Assembly (NCBI RefSeq): GCF_042477335.2
Contig: NC_091246.1
Coordinates: forward strand, 179,487,001-179,551,000
Direction: 5' to 3'
Length of the DNA: 64,000 nucleotides
DNA from: Ovis canadensis
Lineage: Eukaryota; Chordata; Mammalia; Artiodactyla; Bovidae
In this document: in pieces, positions 1 to 11,035 of the stretch
Numbering within the stretch: position 1 is the first letter of the stretch
Layout of the letters: every line of letters starts with the position of its first letter
The notes under the pieces: generated by a model
The model's database searches: none
The model's input: only the letters and a program-made list of their open reading frames with translations
Told to the model about the DNA's origin: nothing
Position numbers and translations under genes: made by a program

Positions 1-150
1 CCTGCTTCAGGATGATTTTCTTGGAAAAGGGAATAGCAACCCACTCCAGTATTTTTGCCTGGAAAATCCCATGGACAAAGGAGCCTGGTAGGCTACAGTC
101 CATAGGGGTTGCAAAAACTCAGACATGACTGAGCGTGCACACACACACAC
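1..150 (+). mobile_element. Bov-tA/Bov-A SINE, 3' part, cut by the window start
   Basis: Matches the Bov-A body: the block around GCAACCCACTCCAGTAT, then CCATGGACA, then a 3' end reading ACATGACTGAGCG followed by a short (CA)n tail. The tRNA-like head, if present, lies left of the window. Several differences from the consensus suggest a moderately old copy. It is non-coding and was mobilised in trans by BovB. Confidence 0.8.
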
Positions 151-208
151 TCAGTGTTACTCAGAGAAAGGCGCTGCTGTACCCAGGACCGTACATGCCA
201 TGTGTCTA

Positions 209-265
209 TTTTAATTTTTTTAATGAAGTATAGCTGATTTATAATGTTGTACTAATTTTAGGTAA
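209..265 (-). repeat. Short L1 3'-end fragment, antisense
   Basis: The motif TGAAGTATAGCTGATTTATAATG resembles the reverse complement of the 3' UTR end of mammalian L1 elements. It is too short for a firm family assignment. Confidence 0.3.
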
Positions 266-342
266 ACAAGAAAGTAATTCTGTTTGTGTGCCATGCTGCT
301 GTCATCGCCAGACAGTGGAAAGATAAAGAGAAGGTTCAGGTA

Positions 343-815
343 GTTCAGTTCAGTTCAGTCAGTTCAGTTCAGTTCAGTCGCTCAGTCGTGTCCGACTCTG
401 TGACCCCACGAATTGCAGCACGCCAGGCCTCCCTGTCCATCACCAACTCCCGGAGTTCACTCAGACTCACGTCCATTGAGTCAGTGATGCCATCCAGCCA
501 TCTCATCCTCTGTCGTCCCCTTCTCCTCCTGCCCCCAATCCCTCCCAGCATCAGAGTCTTTTCCAATGAGTCAACTCTTCGCATGAGGTGGCCAAAGTAC
601 TGGAGTTTCAGCTTCAGCATCATTTCTTCCAAAGAAATCCCAGGGCTGATCTCCTTCAGGATGGATTGGTTGGATCTCCTTGCAGTCCAAGGGACTCTCA
701 AGAGTCTTCTCCAACGCCACAGTTCAAAAGCATCAATTCTCCGGTGCTCAGCCTTCTTCACAGTCCAACTCTCACATCCATACATGACCACAGGAAAAAC
801 CATAGCTTTGACTAC
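343..815 (-). mobile_element. BovB (RTE) LINE, 3' end, 5'-truncated
   Basis: On the + strand it starts with a (TTCAG)n tail and then runs the reverse complement of the BovB 3' region, stopping after CATACATGACCACAGGAAAAACCATAGC. Read on the minus strand, 803-369 is an uninterrupted frame of 144 codons containing [20 protein letters not shown]. That is the C-terminal region of the BovB ORF2 protein, downstream of the reverse transcriptase palm. The intact frame and low divergence indicate a fairly young insertion. It has no endonuclease or RT catalytic region, so it is dead on arrival. Confidence 0.9.
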
Positions 816-1177
816 AAGGGGTCAATTTGGTATAAGTCTGAAGCAGGAATACCCCTCATAATTTTCATTCTCATTCCACTGGTGAGAATCAGGGTGTGCC
901 TAGGCTAGCCAGAGGACCATATTTAGATTCAAATAGGGTTGGACAATTCAACCCCTGGCTAGGTAACCACTCTCCAGCTAAAAGTCTATTATGTATATAA
1001 TGCAAACAAATTTCACTTCACAATCAGCCATCTCTCTCACACTTTCTTTCATTCTCTCATATTGTTCTAAGGCACACCCTTAAAAGGCTTTTACTCTTGC
1101 TGGTTGTTTTTTGAGAGGTGAGGGTTTCAGAGAGGTGAAATTTGGTCTATGGTTGAAGTGTTTGTGTGTATGTGTGT

Positions 1178-1304
1178 TTAGTTGCTAAAGTTGCTAAAGT
1201 TGTGTCTGACTCTTTGTGAAACCATGAACTGCAGCCCACCAGGCTCCTCTGTCCATGGGATTTCCCAGGTAAGAACACTGCAGTGAGTTGCCATTTCCTT
1301 CTCC
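1178..1304 (-). mobile_element. Bov-A-type SINE monomer
   Basis: Reverse complement of the Bov-A body: GTGTCTGACTCTTTGTGA, CAGCCCACCAGGCTCCTCTGTCCATGG and TTGCCATTTCCTTCTCC. The tail side carries a local duplication, GTTGCTAAA twice. No tRNA head is present. Confidence 0.75.
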
Positions 1305-1654
1305 AAGCTATGGTTAAAGTACAAGACATTTAATGAAAAGGTCACCTCTCCTTAATATACTTGCTTTACTGACAGCCAAATTCATTGTCTGAAGTTCTTG
1401 TCCACCTGGGTAAAATATTGAGTGAATATCTAAATGGCTATTCTTCTTTCTGGTTCTTGATCCGTAATTATATGATATCAAATTATTATTGAAATTGGCA
1501 AAGTTGGTCACTCCATGAGGGACCTTGTGTAGACATACTCTGTTTCTAACAAGTTTCATGACTTTTTCTTTTTCCTGAATGTATTGATTCCGAAGTGGAG
1601 GTTATGTTCTTTGGTTAAATTCTTACAGACTTCATCAATTAAGGAAAAAAGAAA

Positions 1655-1780
1655 TTCTGGTAAGCTCTTCATTTACTTAACATTGAGCATCTGCTGTGTA
1701 CAAGATGCTGTGCTAGACTATGAGACTCCTGAATTATATAAAATGTAGCTCCTACTCCCAAAGAATCTTTAGGTAACCTT
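1655..1780 (+). repeat. Diverged ancient mammalian repeat
   Basis: Resembles the widespread mammalian motif 'TTATTGAGCACCTACTATGTGCCAGGCACTGTGCTAGG', here as ACATTGAGCATCTGCTGTGTACAAGATGCTGTGCTAG. Heavily decayed; family not assigned. Confidence 0.3.
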
Positions 1781-1791
1781 AGAAAATATCA

Positions 1792-1996
1792 TTTAGTTGC
1801 TTAGTCGTGTCCAACTCTTTTGCAACCCCAAGGACTGTAGCCTACCAGGCTCCTCTTTGCATGAGATTTTCCAGACAAGAATACTGAACTGGGTTGCCAT
1901 TTCTTTTTCCAGGGCATCTTCTTAACACAGGAATTGAACTCACATCTCTTACACTGGCAGGCAGATTCTTTACCACTGAGCCACCTGGGATGCTCC
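1792..1996 (-). mobile_element. Bov-tA SINE
   Basis: Full-length layout in reverse: Bov-A body (TCGTGTCCAACTCTTTTGCAACCCC to TTGCCATTTC), then the tRNA-Glu-derived head ending GGCAGATTCTTTACCACTGAGCCACCTGGGATGCTCC. No convincing target-site duplication. Confidence 0.85.
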
Positions 1997-4903
1997 ATAA
2001 GAAATAGTCCTCCCTAATTTTTCTTTCTTTTTTTCTGAAACAAAACAAAAAAACCTCCCAAAAGCTTACTTAGAAATTAGTCCAGTAGAGGGCAGCACAC
2101 ACACATATACACACACCTCCACTAGCACCCCAGCACCCCCAATTAAAGTAGCTAAGTAGACAGAACAAAATAGAAGTTCTTTGTGCAGTACCCAGAACAT
2201 TGTAGGTATGCAACTGACTCTTAAGGAAAAAGACAGACATAGAGTAGCAAGAGAGAACACATTTACAAACAGGCAAACGTGCCTTAAATAAAATTAGTAT
2301 TCTAAAAGATAACAAAGAACGACCTAATTTATTCCTCATGTCTTAGTAATTGTTTCAAAAACATGGTGTACATAGAATGCAGTAAAAATCCACTTATGGT
2401 GAAAATGCTCCATAATTCAGCTCTATTATCATATTACTGTGTTTGTTTTCTCTGAACTCTGATATAGCTATGAAAATGAGAAAATCAAGTGTAACATTTT
2501 TTTCATCAGTGAAAATAGAGATAGATGGAATCTAATTATTAAAACTGTCATGTACCTTAGTCACCCACATGCTTAGATAAATTATCTAACACATTTTAAC
2601 TATGAAAAAGAGCAAGAGATAAGCACGGACTCATTAACACTATATGAAATGGTTCAGTTTATTAATAAAAGACTCTAATAACAAAGCCTTGTGGGTCTAT
2701 AAGGGAGATTTATAACTAGCATTTGCTAGGGGAAAAAATGTATACATTTGCTATTAATAAATTGACAGCAAAAGTTTTTTCTTCTTGCAACAAGCCTATA
2801 TACAAAGGTTTGTGGATTGGGCTGTAATTATGGTCTTCAAGCCAGAGAATTGCTAAAGTAGCACATCTAATGAAATCAATACACTCTGAGGCACAAAGAA
2901 CCTTTCTGAGGTGTGCAAGGAAAACTTGAGCAAGGCATGACTGCCTTTTGTTTCCATAGAGTGCTGATTCATTACCTCTAAGTAGACAACTGAAGACTGA
3001 ACATCTATGATTGAAAGAGTAAGTAAGACACAGTATTAACAAGTTCATTCCTACTTAACCAAAGAGTAAAAAAAAAAAATCCTTTCATTTGAGAGTAACA
3101 AAGTTTTTTTGGCAACATCAGTAGTAGAAATATAGATGAGTGCAATTGAGGTGAATAAATAAAAAGTAGAAATACTAAAATAGCACAGAGGAAAAATAAG
3201 GCATTTTCAGGAACCCTGGGTCACAAAAGACATTTTATCCTTCTTTCCAGTAAGGTTGCAGCCCATCGAATTTTCGCCCTGACATTTGGGTTTTTTAATA
3301 CTGTATGGGGTATCAGAGTAAACATGTGTCATGGATTCAGATCAATTTAGAAAAAAAAAATCAATATTTTAAAAGAGTCTGTGTCAAAGCATCCCTACCC
3401 CTTTACCACTCTGAACTTTTTCAAGCTGAAAAAAGTTTTCTTCAATTTCTTGCTTCTAGAATCTAAGTGCTTTTTCCTTCCTATTTCATCAATTCTTGAA
3501 AGTAACAAGAAAAAAAATCTGAAATGTTCAATCTAACTTTGTTGATAAAGGAGAGAATATGGGTTCCCATAGTTTACTCTAACTGGTAAGGAGAATCTCC
3601 TGAGGCATAATTCTTACAAATTCTTGCGTGTTGGCTGAGGATGCCATCTGAGAGGTAGCAAGCAGCACAGGGGGAACACGAGTTTGGCCAGGCTAACACG
3701 GTAGCAACTAAACTCCCTTCTATTCTAGAAGAAACAAAATGACTTAGAAGCGCTGCACTTTTGCTTAATAGCCTTTTTCAAATGATGGAACCTATTGACT
3801 TTGATTTCATGAAAGGTCTTTAAATTATGTATTTCCCCCAAATCGAGAAAAGGGTAGACCCTCCCTGGCTCCTGAGCTGGAAATGTTCTTATTTGTGTTT
3901 GGAAAAGTTCAGTTCATTGCCCTGAGAATTTTTATTCTGTATTTGTCTCCCACAGTTTTAAGTTGGTCAGCTAACTTAAAGGTATTCATATCCATGATTC
4001 TAAAGTCTTAGAATTTCTCACTGGAAGCAGAGATCAGTTTTGCAAAGTCACCTACCCTGCTCCCAGACAGTGATAATAAATGTTCGGACAGAGCTCTACA
4101 GTATATGAAGTACTTGCATGATGTATCATGTAAAGTACAGACGAACTGTGATGCAAACAATGTTAACTTTGGAATACTGAACTATAAGACACTTATACCA
4201 AAAACAGATATACATTGACTCTGCCAGTCATTAGGCATGCAATTATATGCTAAATTTTGCTTCTACTTTGCTGCTCGGTATGATTTTTTTCTCTCTTCAA
4301 TCGGCTTTTAAAACCTTTCAGAGATCATATCACATATTTTTTTTTTATCACTTTCACCTCTAGAACAATACTGAATAAAAAATAAATGTTCAATAAATAA
4401 TTGAAGAAATTATAAAGTGAATGAATGCATGAACTAAGAATGACCCATTATGGAAGAAGCCATTAAAATTTAGCCTGATAACTCTAAACCAGAACTTTTG
4501 AGTGTTAAGAAATGTGACTTCATGTCTAGGTTGACTCCCTGCCTATTCAATTTTGGGCTTTAACCACTTTCACAATGTGAAGTAGAGAGGGAGCATGACT
4601 AATATCTTTTTTTGTCTGCTGGGTACCTCTACCTCAACGTCAAGATACATTAGGCCATTTCCCCCACTCTCCATAAAGTCCTCCTTGTCTAAGCCTTAAG
4701 ATCTTTGCTTCCTCTGAACTTTTGTGGCATTTATAGTCAAACCAGCACTCAGTAATTTCTTAGCCATGTTTTTTGGGAGAAGGGGGCAAGCTTGTCTCTA
4801 TTTTTTACTGTCTTCTAAAACATTTGGATCTGCCAGAGTATTTGGCAGAGTAACAGTCACATGACGGGCAGGTATTAAATATTTTTATTTAGATAATGGT
4901 TTT
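1997..4903. other. Unassigned non-coding stretch
   Basis: AT-rich sequence with frequent stops in all frames and no recognisable gene or young repeat. A short L2/MIR-like piece ending GTTCAATAAATAATTGAAG sits near 4361-4440. Small ORFs on the minus strand near 2070-2340 and 2716-3048 show no recognisable domain, so I do not call them. Confidence 0.5.
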
Positions 4904-5914
4904 AAAGAGATGGGAATACTAGACCACCTGACCTGCCTCCCAAGAAATCTGTATGAAGGTCAGGAAGCAACAGTTAGAACTGGCCATGGAACAAGAAACT
5001 GGTTCTAAATAGGAAAAGGAGTACGTCAAGGCTGTATATTGTGACCCTGCTTATTTAACTTATATGCAGAGTACATCATGAGAAACGCTGGGCTGGAAGA
5101 AACACAAGCTGGAATCACGATTGCCAGGAGAAATATCAATAATCTCAGATATGCAGATGACACCACCCTTATGGCAGAAAGTGAAGAAGAACTAAGCCTC
5201 TTGATGAAAGTGAAAGAGGAGAGTGAAAAAGCTGGCTTAAAACTCAACATTCAGAAAACTAAGATCATGTCATCCAGTCCCATCACTTCATGGCAAATAG
5301 ATGAGGAAACAGTGACAGACTTTAATTTGGGGAGCTCCAAAATCACTGCAGATGGTGACTGCAGCCATGAAATTAAAAGACACTTGCTCCTTGGAAGAAG
5401 AGTTATGATCAACCTAGACAGCATATTAAAAAGCAGACATTATTTTGCCAACAAAGGTCTGTCTAGTCAAAGCTATGGTTTTTCCAGTAGTCATGAATGG
5501 ATGTGAGAGTTGGACCATAAAGAAAGATGAGTGCCGAAGAATTGATGCTTTCGAATTGTGGTCTTGGAGAAGACTCTTGAGAGTCCCTTGGACTGCAAAG
5601 AAATCCAACCAGTCCATCCTCAAGGAAATCAGTCCTGAATATTCATTGGAAGGACTGATGCTGAAGCTGAAACTCCAATACTTTGGTCACCTGATGCAAA
5701 CAGCTGACTCATTTGAAAAGACCCTGATGCTGGGAAGGATTGAGGGCAGGAGGAGAAGGGGACAACAGAGGATGAGATGGTTGGACAACATCACTGGCTC
5801 AATGGACATGAGTTCGAGTAAGCTCTGGGAGGTGGTGATGGACAGGGAAGGCTGGTGTACTACAGTCCATGGGGTCGCAAAGAGTCAGGCACAACTGAGG
5901 GACTGAACTGAACT
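4904..5914 (+). mobile_element. BovB (RTE) LINE, RT palm to 3' end, pseudogenised
   Basis: Begins inside the RT domain at AAAGAGATGGGAATACTAGACCACC and ends in the 3' tail GACTGAACTGAAC. The palm motif RYADDTTLM is present, with the YADD codons at 5150-5161. An in-frame TGA at 5042-5044 interrupts the frame in the conserved segment just before the palm helix; the frame continues from 5078 to about 5506 and shifts near 5440-5510. The C-terminal part continues in another frame (5445-5906). The element is 5'-truncated, lacks the endonuclease and the first half of RT, and cannot be active. The same TGA occurs in the copy at 35349-36762. Confidence 0.9.
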
Positions 5915-5919
5915 TTATT

Positions 5920-6060
5920 CCTTCACGCATTCAACAAATATTGTCAAATACTTAGTCTTTGCCAAGGACTGCTCTGAGCGTAGAAAGAAAGCAGGAAACA
6001 AAGCCATTGCCTTCACGGAGTTTACATTCCACTTGTGGGAAACAGATAGACAAATTAGCT
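5920..6060 (+). repeat. Diverged ancient mammalian repeat
   Basis: CATTCAACAAATATTGTCAAATACTTAG..., followed by a segment like CCTTCACGGAGTTTACATTCCAC. This is the 'ATTCAACAAATATTTATTGAGC...CATGGAGCTTACATTCTAG' class of old mammalian repeat. I cannot name the family. Confidence 0.35.
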
Positions 6061-6229
6061 GACATCTTCCACTCCAAGAATACTATGCCCTATGTCAGCA
6101 TGAAGTTATAGAAGCTGTACCTTTGCCCCTACTCCTGTAGAAATGGAATGATATCTGACAAATGAGGATTTAAGAAGCTCTTTTGCCCTTTTTCTGCTTG
6201 CTTTTTTCTGTTCGCTTTAAACCTTAATT

Positions 6230-6655
6230 ATAGAAATGAGATCAGGAGGCAATTTAACCCCTGACAAGCTCTCCTGAATGCACACCACACCTTGCTGAAA
6301 TTGTGACTATTTTGCTAGATTAAAAGAAAAGTGAATAATTAAGTAGTTAAAGAATGACTAGCCCTCTACCTCCAGTGGCCTGCTTAGCAATCCTGCAGGC
6401 AGACCATGTGGGTGAGATAACATCTGAAGAGCGAAAACAAGGAGTCAGCCATTCTTTAATGGAGAATGACACAGAGCTTGATTTCCTTCCTTGATGATTC
6501 ACTGACATTCTTTCCCCTTTAACAACTGTCATGGCTGAGCAGAATCTTGAGAGTTGGTTTTGAGGAAATGAGTCTGCCTTCTCCCCAGGTTGCCAGCCTT
6601 TGAATTAAAGCAAACTTTCCTCTCTACCAACAATTGCCTCTCAAGTATTGGTTAT
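6230..6655 (+). repeat. Possible retroviral LTR (U3-R-U5-like)
   Basis: The segment has an ATTAAA polyadenylation-type hexamer at 6604-6609, then a pyrimidine-rich stretch and TTGCCTCTCAAGTATTGG, as in class I LTR U5 ends. It lies upstream of gag-like and pol-like relics on the same strand, so it may be the 5' LTR of that element. No matching copy was seen downstream. Tentative. Confidence 0.3.
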
Positions 6656-6944
6656 TTATTCTCATTTGTGTACCTGGGTTTTATTATTGGTTTCTATCTG
6701 TTCGGTATCTTTGATGGAATCAAGGTATTCCTTTCCATTCCGTTTGCTACCTTCTGTGCTTTCATTTTGTACTGTGATATCTCAAAATGTTGCTTTTCAT
6801 AAAAAAGAGAATCACAGGGTAAAATACAGGCATAGGCTGTATAAGGCTGTTGTTCGAGCTGGCCTCACAGACTGGTGGGATTCTCACCAGATTGGTGTCA
6901 GTTTGGACAAATTTGGCTTTATAGTGGTATAGAGAAAGTCTTTA

Positions 6945-7068
6945 GAGAAGGAAATGGCAACCCACTCCAGTGTTCTTGCCTGGATGATCCCAGGGATGGC
7001 AGAGCCTGGTTGGCTGCTGTCTATGGGGTTGCACAGAGTTGGACATGACTGAAGCAACTTAGCAGCAG
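6945..7068 (+). mobile_element. Bov-A SINE unit, part of a head-to-head composite
   Basis: GAGAAGGAAATGGCAACCCACTCCAGTG to CTTAGCAGCAG is the body and (AGC) end of a Bov-A2-type unit. It lies directly against the next SINE, which is in the opposite orientation. The pair is bracketed by an imperfect 12-bp direct repeat, AAATTTGGCTTT at 6909-6920 and AAACTTGGCTTT at 7256-7267. Confidence 0.75.
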
Positions 7069-7072
7069 AGAA

Positions 7073-7255
7073 ATTCGCTCAGTCGTGTCTGAGTCTCTGT
7101 GACCCCATGGACTATACAGTCCATGGAATTCTCCAGGCCAGAATAGTGGAGTGGGTAGCCTTTCCCTTCGGCAGGGGATCTTTCCAACCAAGTATCAAAC
7201 TCAGGTCTCCACATTGCAGGCAGATTCTTTACCAGCTGAGCTGCAAGAGAAGCCC
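7073..7255 (-). mobile_element. Bov-tA SINE
   Basis: Reverse orientation: TCGCTCAGTCGTGTCTGAG, then GGCAGATTCTTTACCAGCTGAGC, ending AGAAGCCC at the tRNA-like 5' end. Its right edge abuts AAACTTGGCTTT, the probable right target-site duplicate. Confidence 0.85.
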
Positions 7256-7479
7256 AAACTTGGCTTTGAGTCATCAATAAAATTTGATGAGGTTTTTCTT
7301 CTGTCTTAATTTTGTTTGTCCTGAGAGCCTTACTTTGATAGAGAGACTGTGCTCTTCCTGGTTTTCTGCTTGCTGAGGGTGTACATTGTTGGCTCTGCAT
7401 CCAGAAGACAAACATCTGCGGTGGGTACCCAGGACATGAAATAGACAACTGTTACCATCTCTCATAGGGTCAGTAAGTC

Positions 7480-8781
7480 TAAATCTTCTCTTCCAGTAGA
7501 AACTCCTGTTTCTCCAACATACTCTTATTATCATCCTTATTTTTACAACTATCTTTCTAAATGGCATCATCTTGCCAAGGATGATTTGGGCTTTCAATGG
7601 CTCTGGGAAACATTTGACGTGGACAAAATTGTTCATTTGAGAGACATCATAGAAAAGAGAGGATAAGATTACTTAGTCCAAATTGCTAGAATTTTTGTAT
7701 TAGTATGCAGAGGCTACCAAATGAACTCAGAATCAAAAATTGCTTCACTAAAAGATTCTTTGTCCAAGGCTAATGAACAATTTGACAAACCTAAACAATA
7801 ATAAATTAGACTCATTTTCCCAGTAAATCCACCTTTTCCTGGCCTTCCAATTGCTTACCTACATCCAGCCCACTCTTCCCCCTTGTCCCGTTCCCTCTCC
7901 CTCATTGCTATCATCTCCTCTGTCCTCCCCCTTGTCAAGACTCTTTGATTTTTCCCAGTGATTTTCCTAGGACTCCAAAAGTCAAGTTGCTTCTAAAGGT
8001 CCATCTTCCTATGAACAAGGTTGCAGGAAACTGTAGAACTTAACCTTTAGACTGAAGCTGAACTAAGAGCTATAATTAAGGATTTTCCTAAACTCTGAGA
8101 GGACCACCAACTATCCAAAGAAAAACTTACAGTTCTTTTGAGTACATAAGGCTGAGGGTTATCTGATCCATATTAAAACGCATATGTTGGACAGAACATG
8201 TTAGAAGGTTGGATTCAACCTTCACAGAGGCTGAATCTTAAATGGCAAAACCTGATTGGACTGACCCAGAAAGGGACCTATAAGATATTTGCTTTCACAA
8301 TAAGCCTAAGTGTCCAAAATTAAAAAAACAAAGTTTAAAGGTCAAAACATATGTCAAAGTTCCCTAAAAACTACACTTGAACACTCTAATAAAATTCGGT
8401 CAGATGATAAATCAATCATATAAACAAAAGAAAAAACTATAAGATAATTTCAAGCTACACTAGGAAACACCTTCAAACAACACTCAGGAGATAAAGAAGG
8501 TGCTGAAGTAATAGCAGTTCTTTCATCTCACTTTTCATCAAAACTTAAACTAATATTAGATACCTACTTAAACAACAGAAATTAGAATGAGAAAGCTCCT
8601 TTACCTGAATTACAGCTCCTGGCAGAACATTTTGAAAGACCTTAAGAACAGAAACCATACAGGACCCAAAATAAATGTATGGCCCTACAGATGGGACAAT
8701 TGCAGGCCCCCTCTCCAACCTCATAACAAAGACATTTGTACATGCTCTAAGCAGAAAGGATACTGCAAAGAAGATTGACCT
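7480..8781 (+). pseudogene. Class I ERV gag relic with a nucleocapsid-knuckle remnant
   Basis: Most of this stretch is too decayed to align by eye, but it has a pyrimidine- and proline-codon-rich patch near 7830-7960. At 8710-8781 the frame D-N-C-R-P-P-L...C-T-C-S-K-Q-K-G followed by K-E-D and a TGA resembles the end of a gammaretroviral nucleocapsid. It keeps the basic spacing of the CCHC zinc knuckle, but at least three of the metal-binding positions are substituted or lost, the last by the TGA at 8779-8781. It therefore cannot bind zinc as built. The identification rests on this motif and on the collinear pol motifs downstream. The N-terminal part of the interval is inference. Confidence 0.45.
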
Positions 8782-8910
8782 AGCTTGCAAAATGGAAGCC
8801 AGAACGAAATCCCAGAAAATTCACATCAGTGAGCATGTTCTAAAGAAAAATTGCCCAGTATTGCACCCTACCCTTAAACACTGAAGGTTAACTTGATTAC
8901 TAACTTGAGG

Positions 8911-9106
8911 TAGCTGCTCAGTCCTGTCCGACTCTTTGCGACTCCATGGACTATATAGCCTGCCAGGCTCCTCTGTCCATGGAATTCTCCAGAGAAGAAT
9001 ACTGGAATGGGTAGCCATTCCCTTCTCCAGGGGATCTTCATGACTCAGGGATAAAACCCTGAGGTCTCTCACATAGCAGGCAGATTCTTTACCAACTGAG
9101 CCACCA
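8911..9106 (-). mobile_element. Bov-tA SINE inside the ERV relic
   Basis: Reverse orientation: TGTCCGACTCTTTGCGACTCCATGG, then GGCAGATTCTTTACCAACTGAGCCACCA. A perfect 16-bp direct repeat, AAACACTGAAGGTTAA, flanks it at 8876-8891 and 9121-9136, with 19 and 14 extra bases between repeat and SINE. The extra bases may be non-standard 3' tail and 5' sequence carried with the insertion. Confidence 0.85.
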
Positions 9107-10515
9107 GTGTTTGAAACCTCAAACACTGAAGGTTAATCAACTGTAAGTACTGATGGTTACTTCATCAATTTCTGGTGATGAGAGGGTGACTCTTTACCCT
9201 TTAAGCTCTGCCATCCTGTCCCAGCTTCCTCTCTGGAGAACATATTATCCAGGTGGTAGTTATTTCAAGTAACCCATCTATTTCTCCGTGTTCCAGGCCT
9301 TGACTGTAACACTTTGGGCCTTTACAGGTATTGTGACACCACCCCTACTTTTTAATAGAAGGATGATTGGCTCTACTGTAGAGCATATCCACCTTCTTCA
9401 CTGTGTTTCTGGACCAGACCAATTCCTATGTTCCTATCTTCATCTGGAAAGGACACCAACATAGCTGGCAGGCATGCCCAGAAGGTCACTGAAGCCCCGT
9501 TCTATTTCTCCCTGTTCCTCAGTGGGATTTAAATGCTCTCAGTTTCCACATGATCCAGTTCTAATACAATATGTAGATGGCCTCTGTTAACCTTTGTTCA
9601 GAAAACAATAAAGACTGTCAAGAGGATTCCATTTTCTTGCTCACATCCTTAGCAAAAGAAGGACATACAATTTTTTCTTTGCCCAACAGTTCATTTTTTA
9701 TGATCTAAGGGAGGAAAAATTCTCTCCCCTGATATATTAAAAAGTATCTTAATGTATCCTAGATCCCTTAAAGAATAGCAACCATGATTTCTAGGTTTCA
9801 ATGGATATTGCAGACAATGAGTGCTGAATCTCTCTGAGATTGTGACATCTCAGTGTGAGTTGACCAACTCTTCAGTAAGAGATCCTCTTTTCTGGAAACC
9901 CAAACATGAACAGACCTCTGTAACTTGGATAAGGCTCTTCTCTTCCACAACCTCTTTCCCTAGACACCCCTAACAACAAAAAGGCTTTTTTTTTTTTTTT
10001 TTGCTTATACATGAGATTTAGACAAGCCCTTGGGATTTTAATTCAACTTCTTGGGAACCATCAAAAACCCATCACTTATTATAACCTCATCCTTGACCCT
10101 ATTGCAAAAGTTTACATCTGTCCTAGGGCAATGGAACCTCATAGTTCCTCATGCAGGACAGATGTTAAGTACTGATTGAGAACACACAGCAGCCAGACAA
10201 TTAAGCTCTTATGAGACTGTTTTTCTATCTTCATGTTACTATTCACTGAAGCCATACCATGAGTTTTGCCACTCACTTTCCCCCACCAGATAGAGGGGGA
10301 TCTCCTGAATGCCTTGACTCATAGAGCTTTCCTATATCTCACACAGCTTTGTTACAGACTCCAGTCAAGAATCCTGACTGCACATTTTCTTGCTGATGGA
10401 AAACTGAAACCAAAGATTATCGAGCAGGATATGATGTCACTAATTCAAGCTCTACTTTAGAATATCATCCCTTACATGAGATAAAATCATCCCAGATGGC
10501 AAAATTTATTGTACT

Positions 10516-10782
10516 TGCTGCTGCTGCTGCTGCTGCTGCTGCTAAGTCGCTTCAGTCGTGTCTGACTCTGTGTGACCCCGTAGATGGCAGCCCACCAGGC
10601 TCCGCTGTCCCTGGGATTCTCCAGGCAAGAACACTGGAGGGGTTGCCATTTCCTTCTCCAATGCATGAAAGTGAAAAGTGAAAGTGAAGTCGCTCAGTAA
10701 TGTCCGACTCTTAGCGACCCCATGGACTGCAGCCTACCAGGCTCTCCTGTCCATGGGATTTTCCAGGCAAGAGTACTGGAGT
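10516..10782 (-). mobile_element. Bov-A2 dimeric SINE
   Basis: On the + strand: a (TGC)n tract of about nine units, AAGTCGCTTCAGTCGTGTCTGAC, the first Bov-A unit, the linker ATGCATGAAAGTGAAAAGTGAAAGTGAAG, then the second unit ending GGCAAGAGTACTGGAG. The second unit is slightly short. Translation of this SINE yields spurious ORFs only. Confidence 0.92.
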
Positions 10783-10812
10783 ACTCTTTACTACTCCTTA
10801 CTAGAGGTTAAT

Positions 10813-11035
10813 TGGGCTTCCTAGGTAGTACTAGTGGTAAATAGCCCACCTGCCAATGCAGAAGATGTAAGAGACATGGGTTCAATCCCTGGGTTGGGAA
10901 GATCCCCTGAAGAAGGACATGGCAACCCATCCCAGCATTCTTGCCTGGAAAACCCCATGGACAGAGGAGCCTGGCAGGCTACAGTCTGGGGGTTGCACAG
11001 AATCAGACATGACTGAAGTGACTGAGCACACACAT
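10813..11035 (+). mobile_element. Bov-tA SINE
   Basis: The tRNA-Glu-like head GGGCTTCCTAGGTAG...TGGGTTCAATCCCTGGGTTGGGAAG is followed by the Bov-A body and the tail ACTGAGCACACACATATC. It lies 30 bp from the oppositely oriented Bov-A2, making a closely spaced inverted pair. Confidence 0.9.

Noticed and set aside
343..380. Short periodic TTCAG repeat that could suggest a tandem array or CRISPR
   Set aside because: It is the 3' tail repeat of BovB on the minus strand; the unit is 5 bp with no spacers.
369..803. Minus-strand 144-codon frame that could pass for a real gene
   Set aside because: It is the C-terminal part of the BovB ORF2 protein, repeated in every BovB 3' end in the window, with no promoter or catalytic domain.
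8731..8781. Cysteine-rich motif as a possible host zinc-finger exon
   Set aside because: Spacing and flanking proline-rich text fit a retroviral nucleocapsid relic better than a C2H2 finger, and retroviral pol motifs follow downstream.
10813..11035. tRNA-like head with A- and B-box-like text
   Set aside because: This is the tRNA-Glu-derived promoter head of a Bov-tA SINE, not a functional tRNA; no cloverleaf with an intact anticodon arm.
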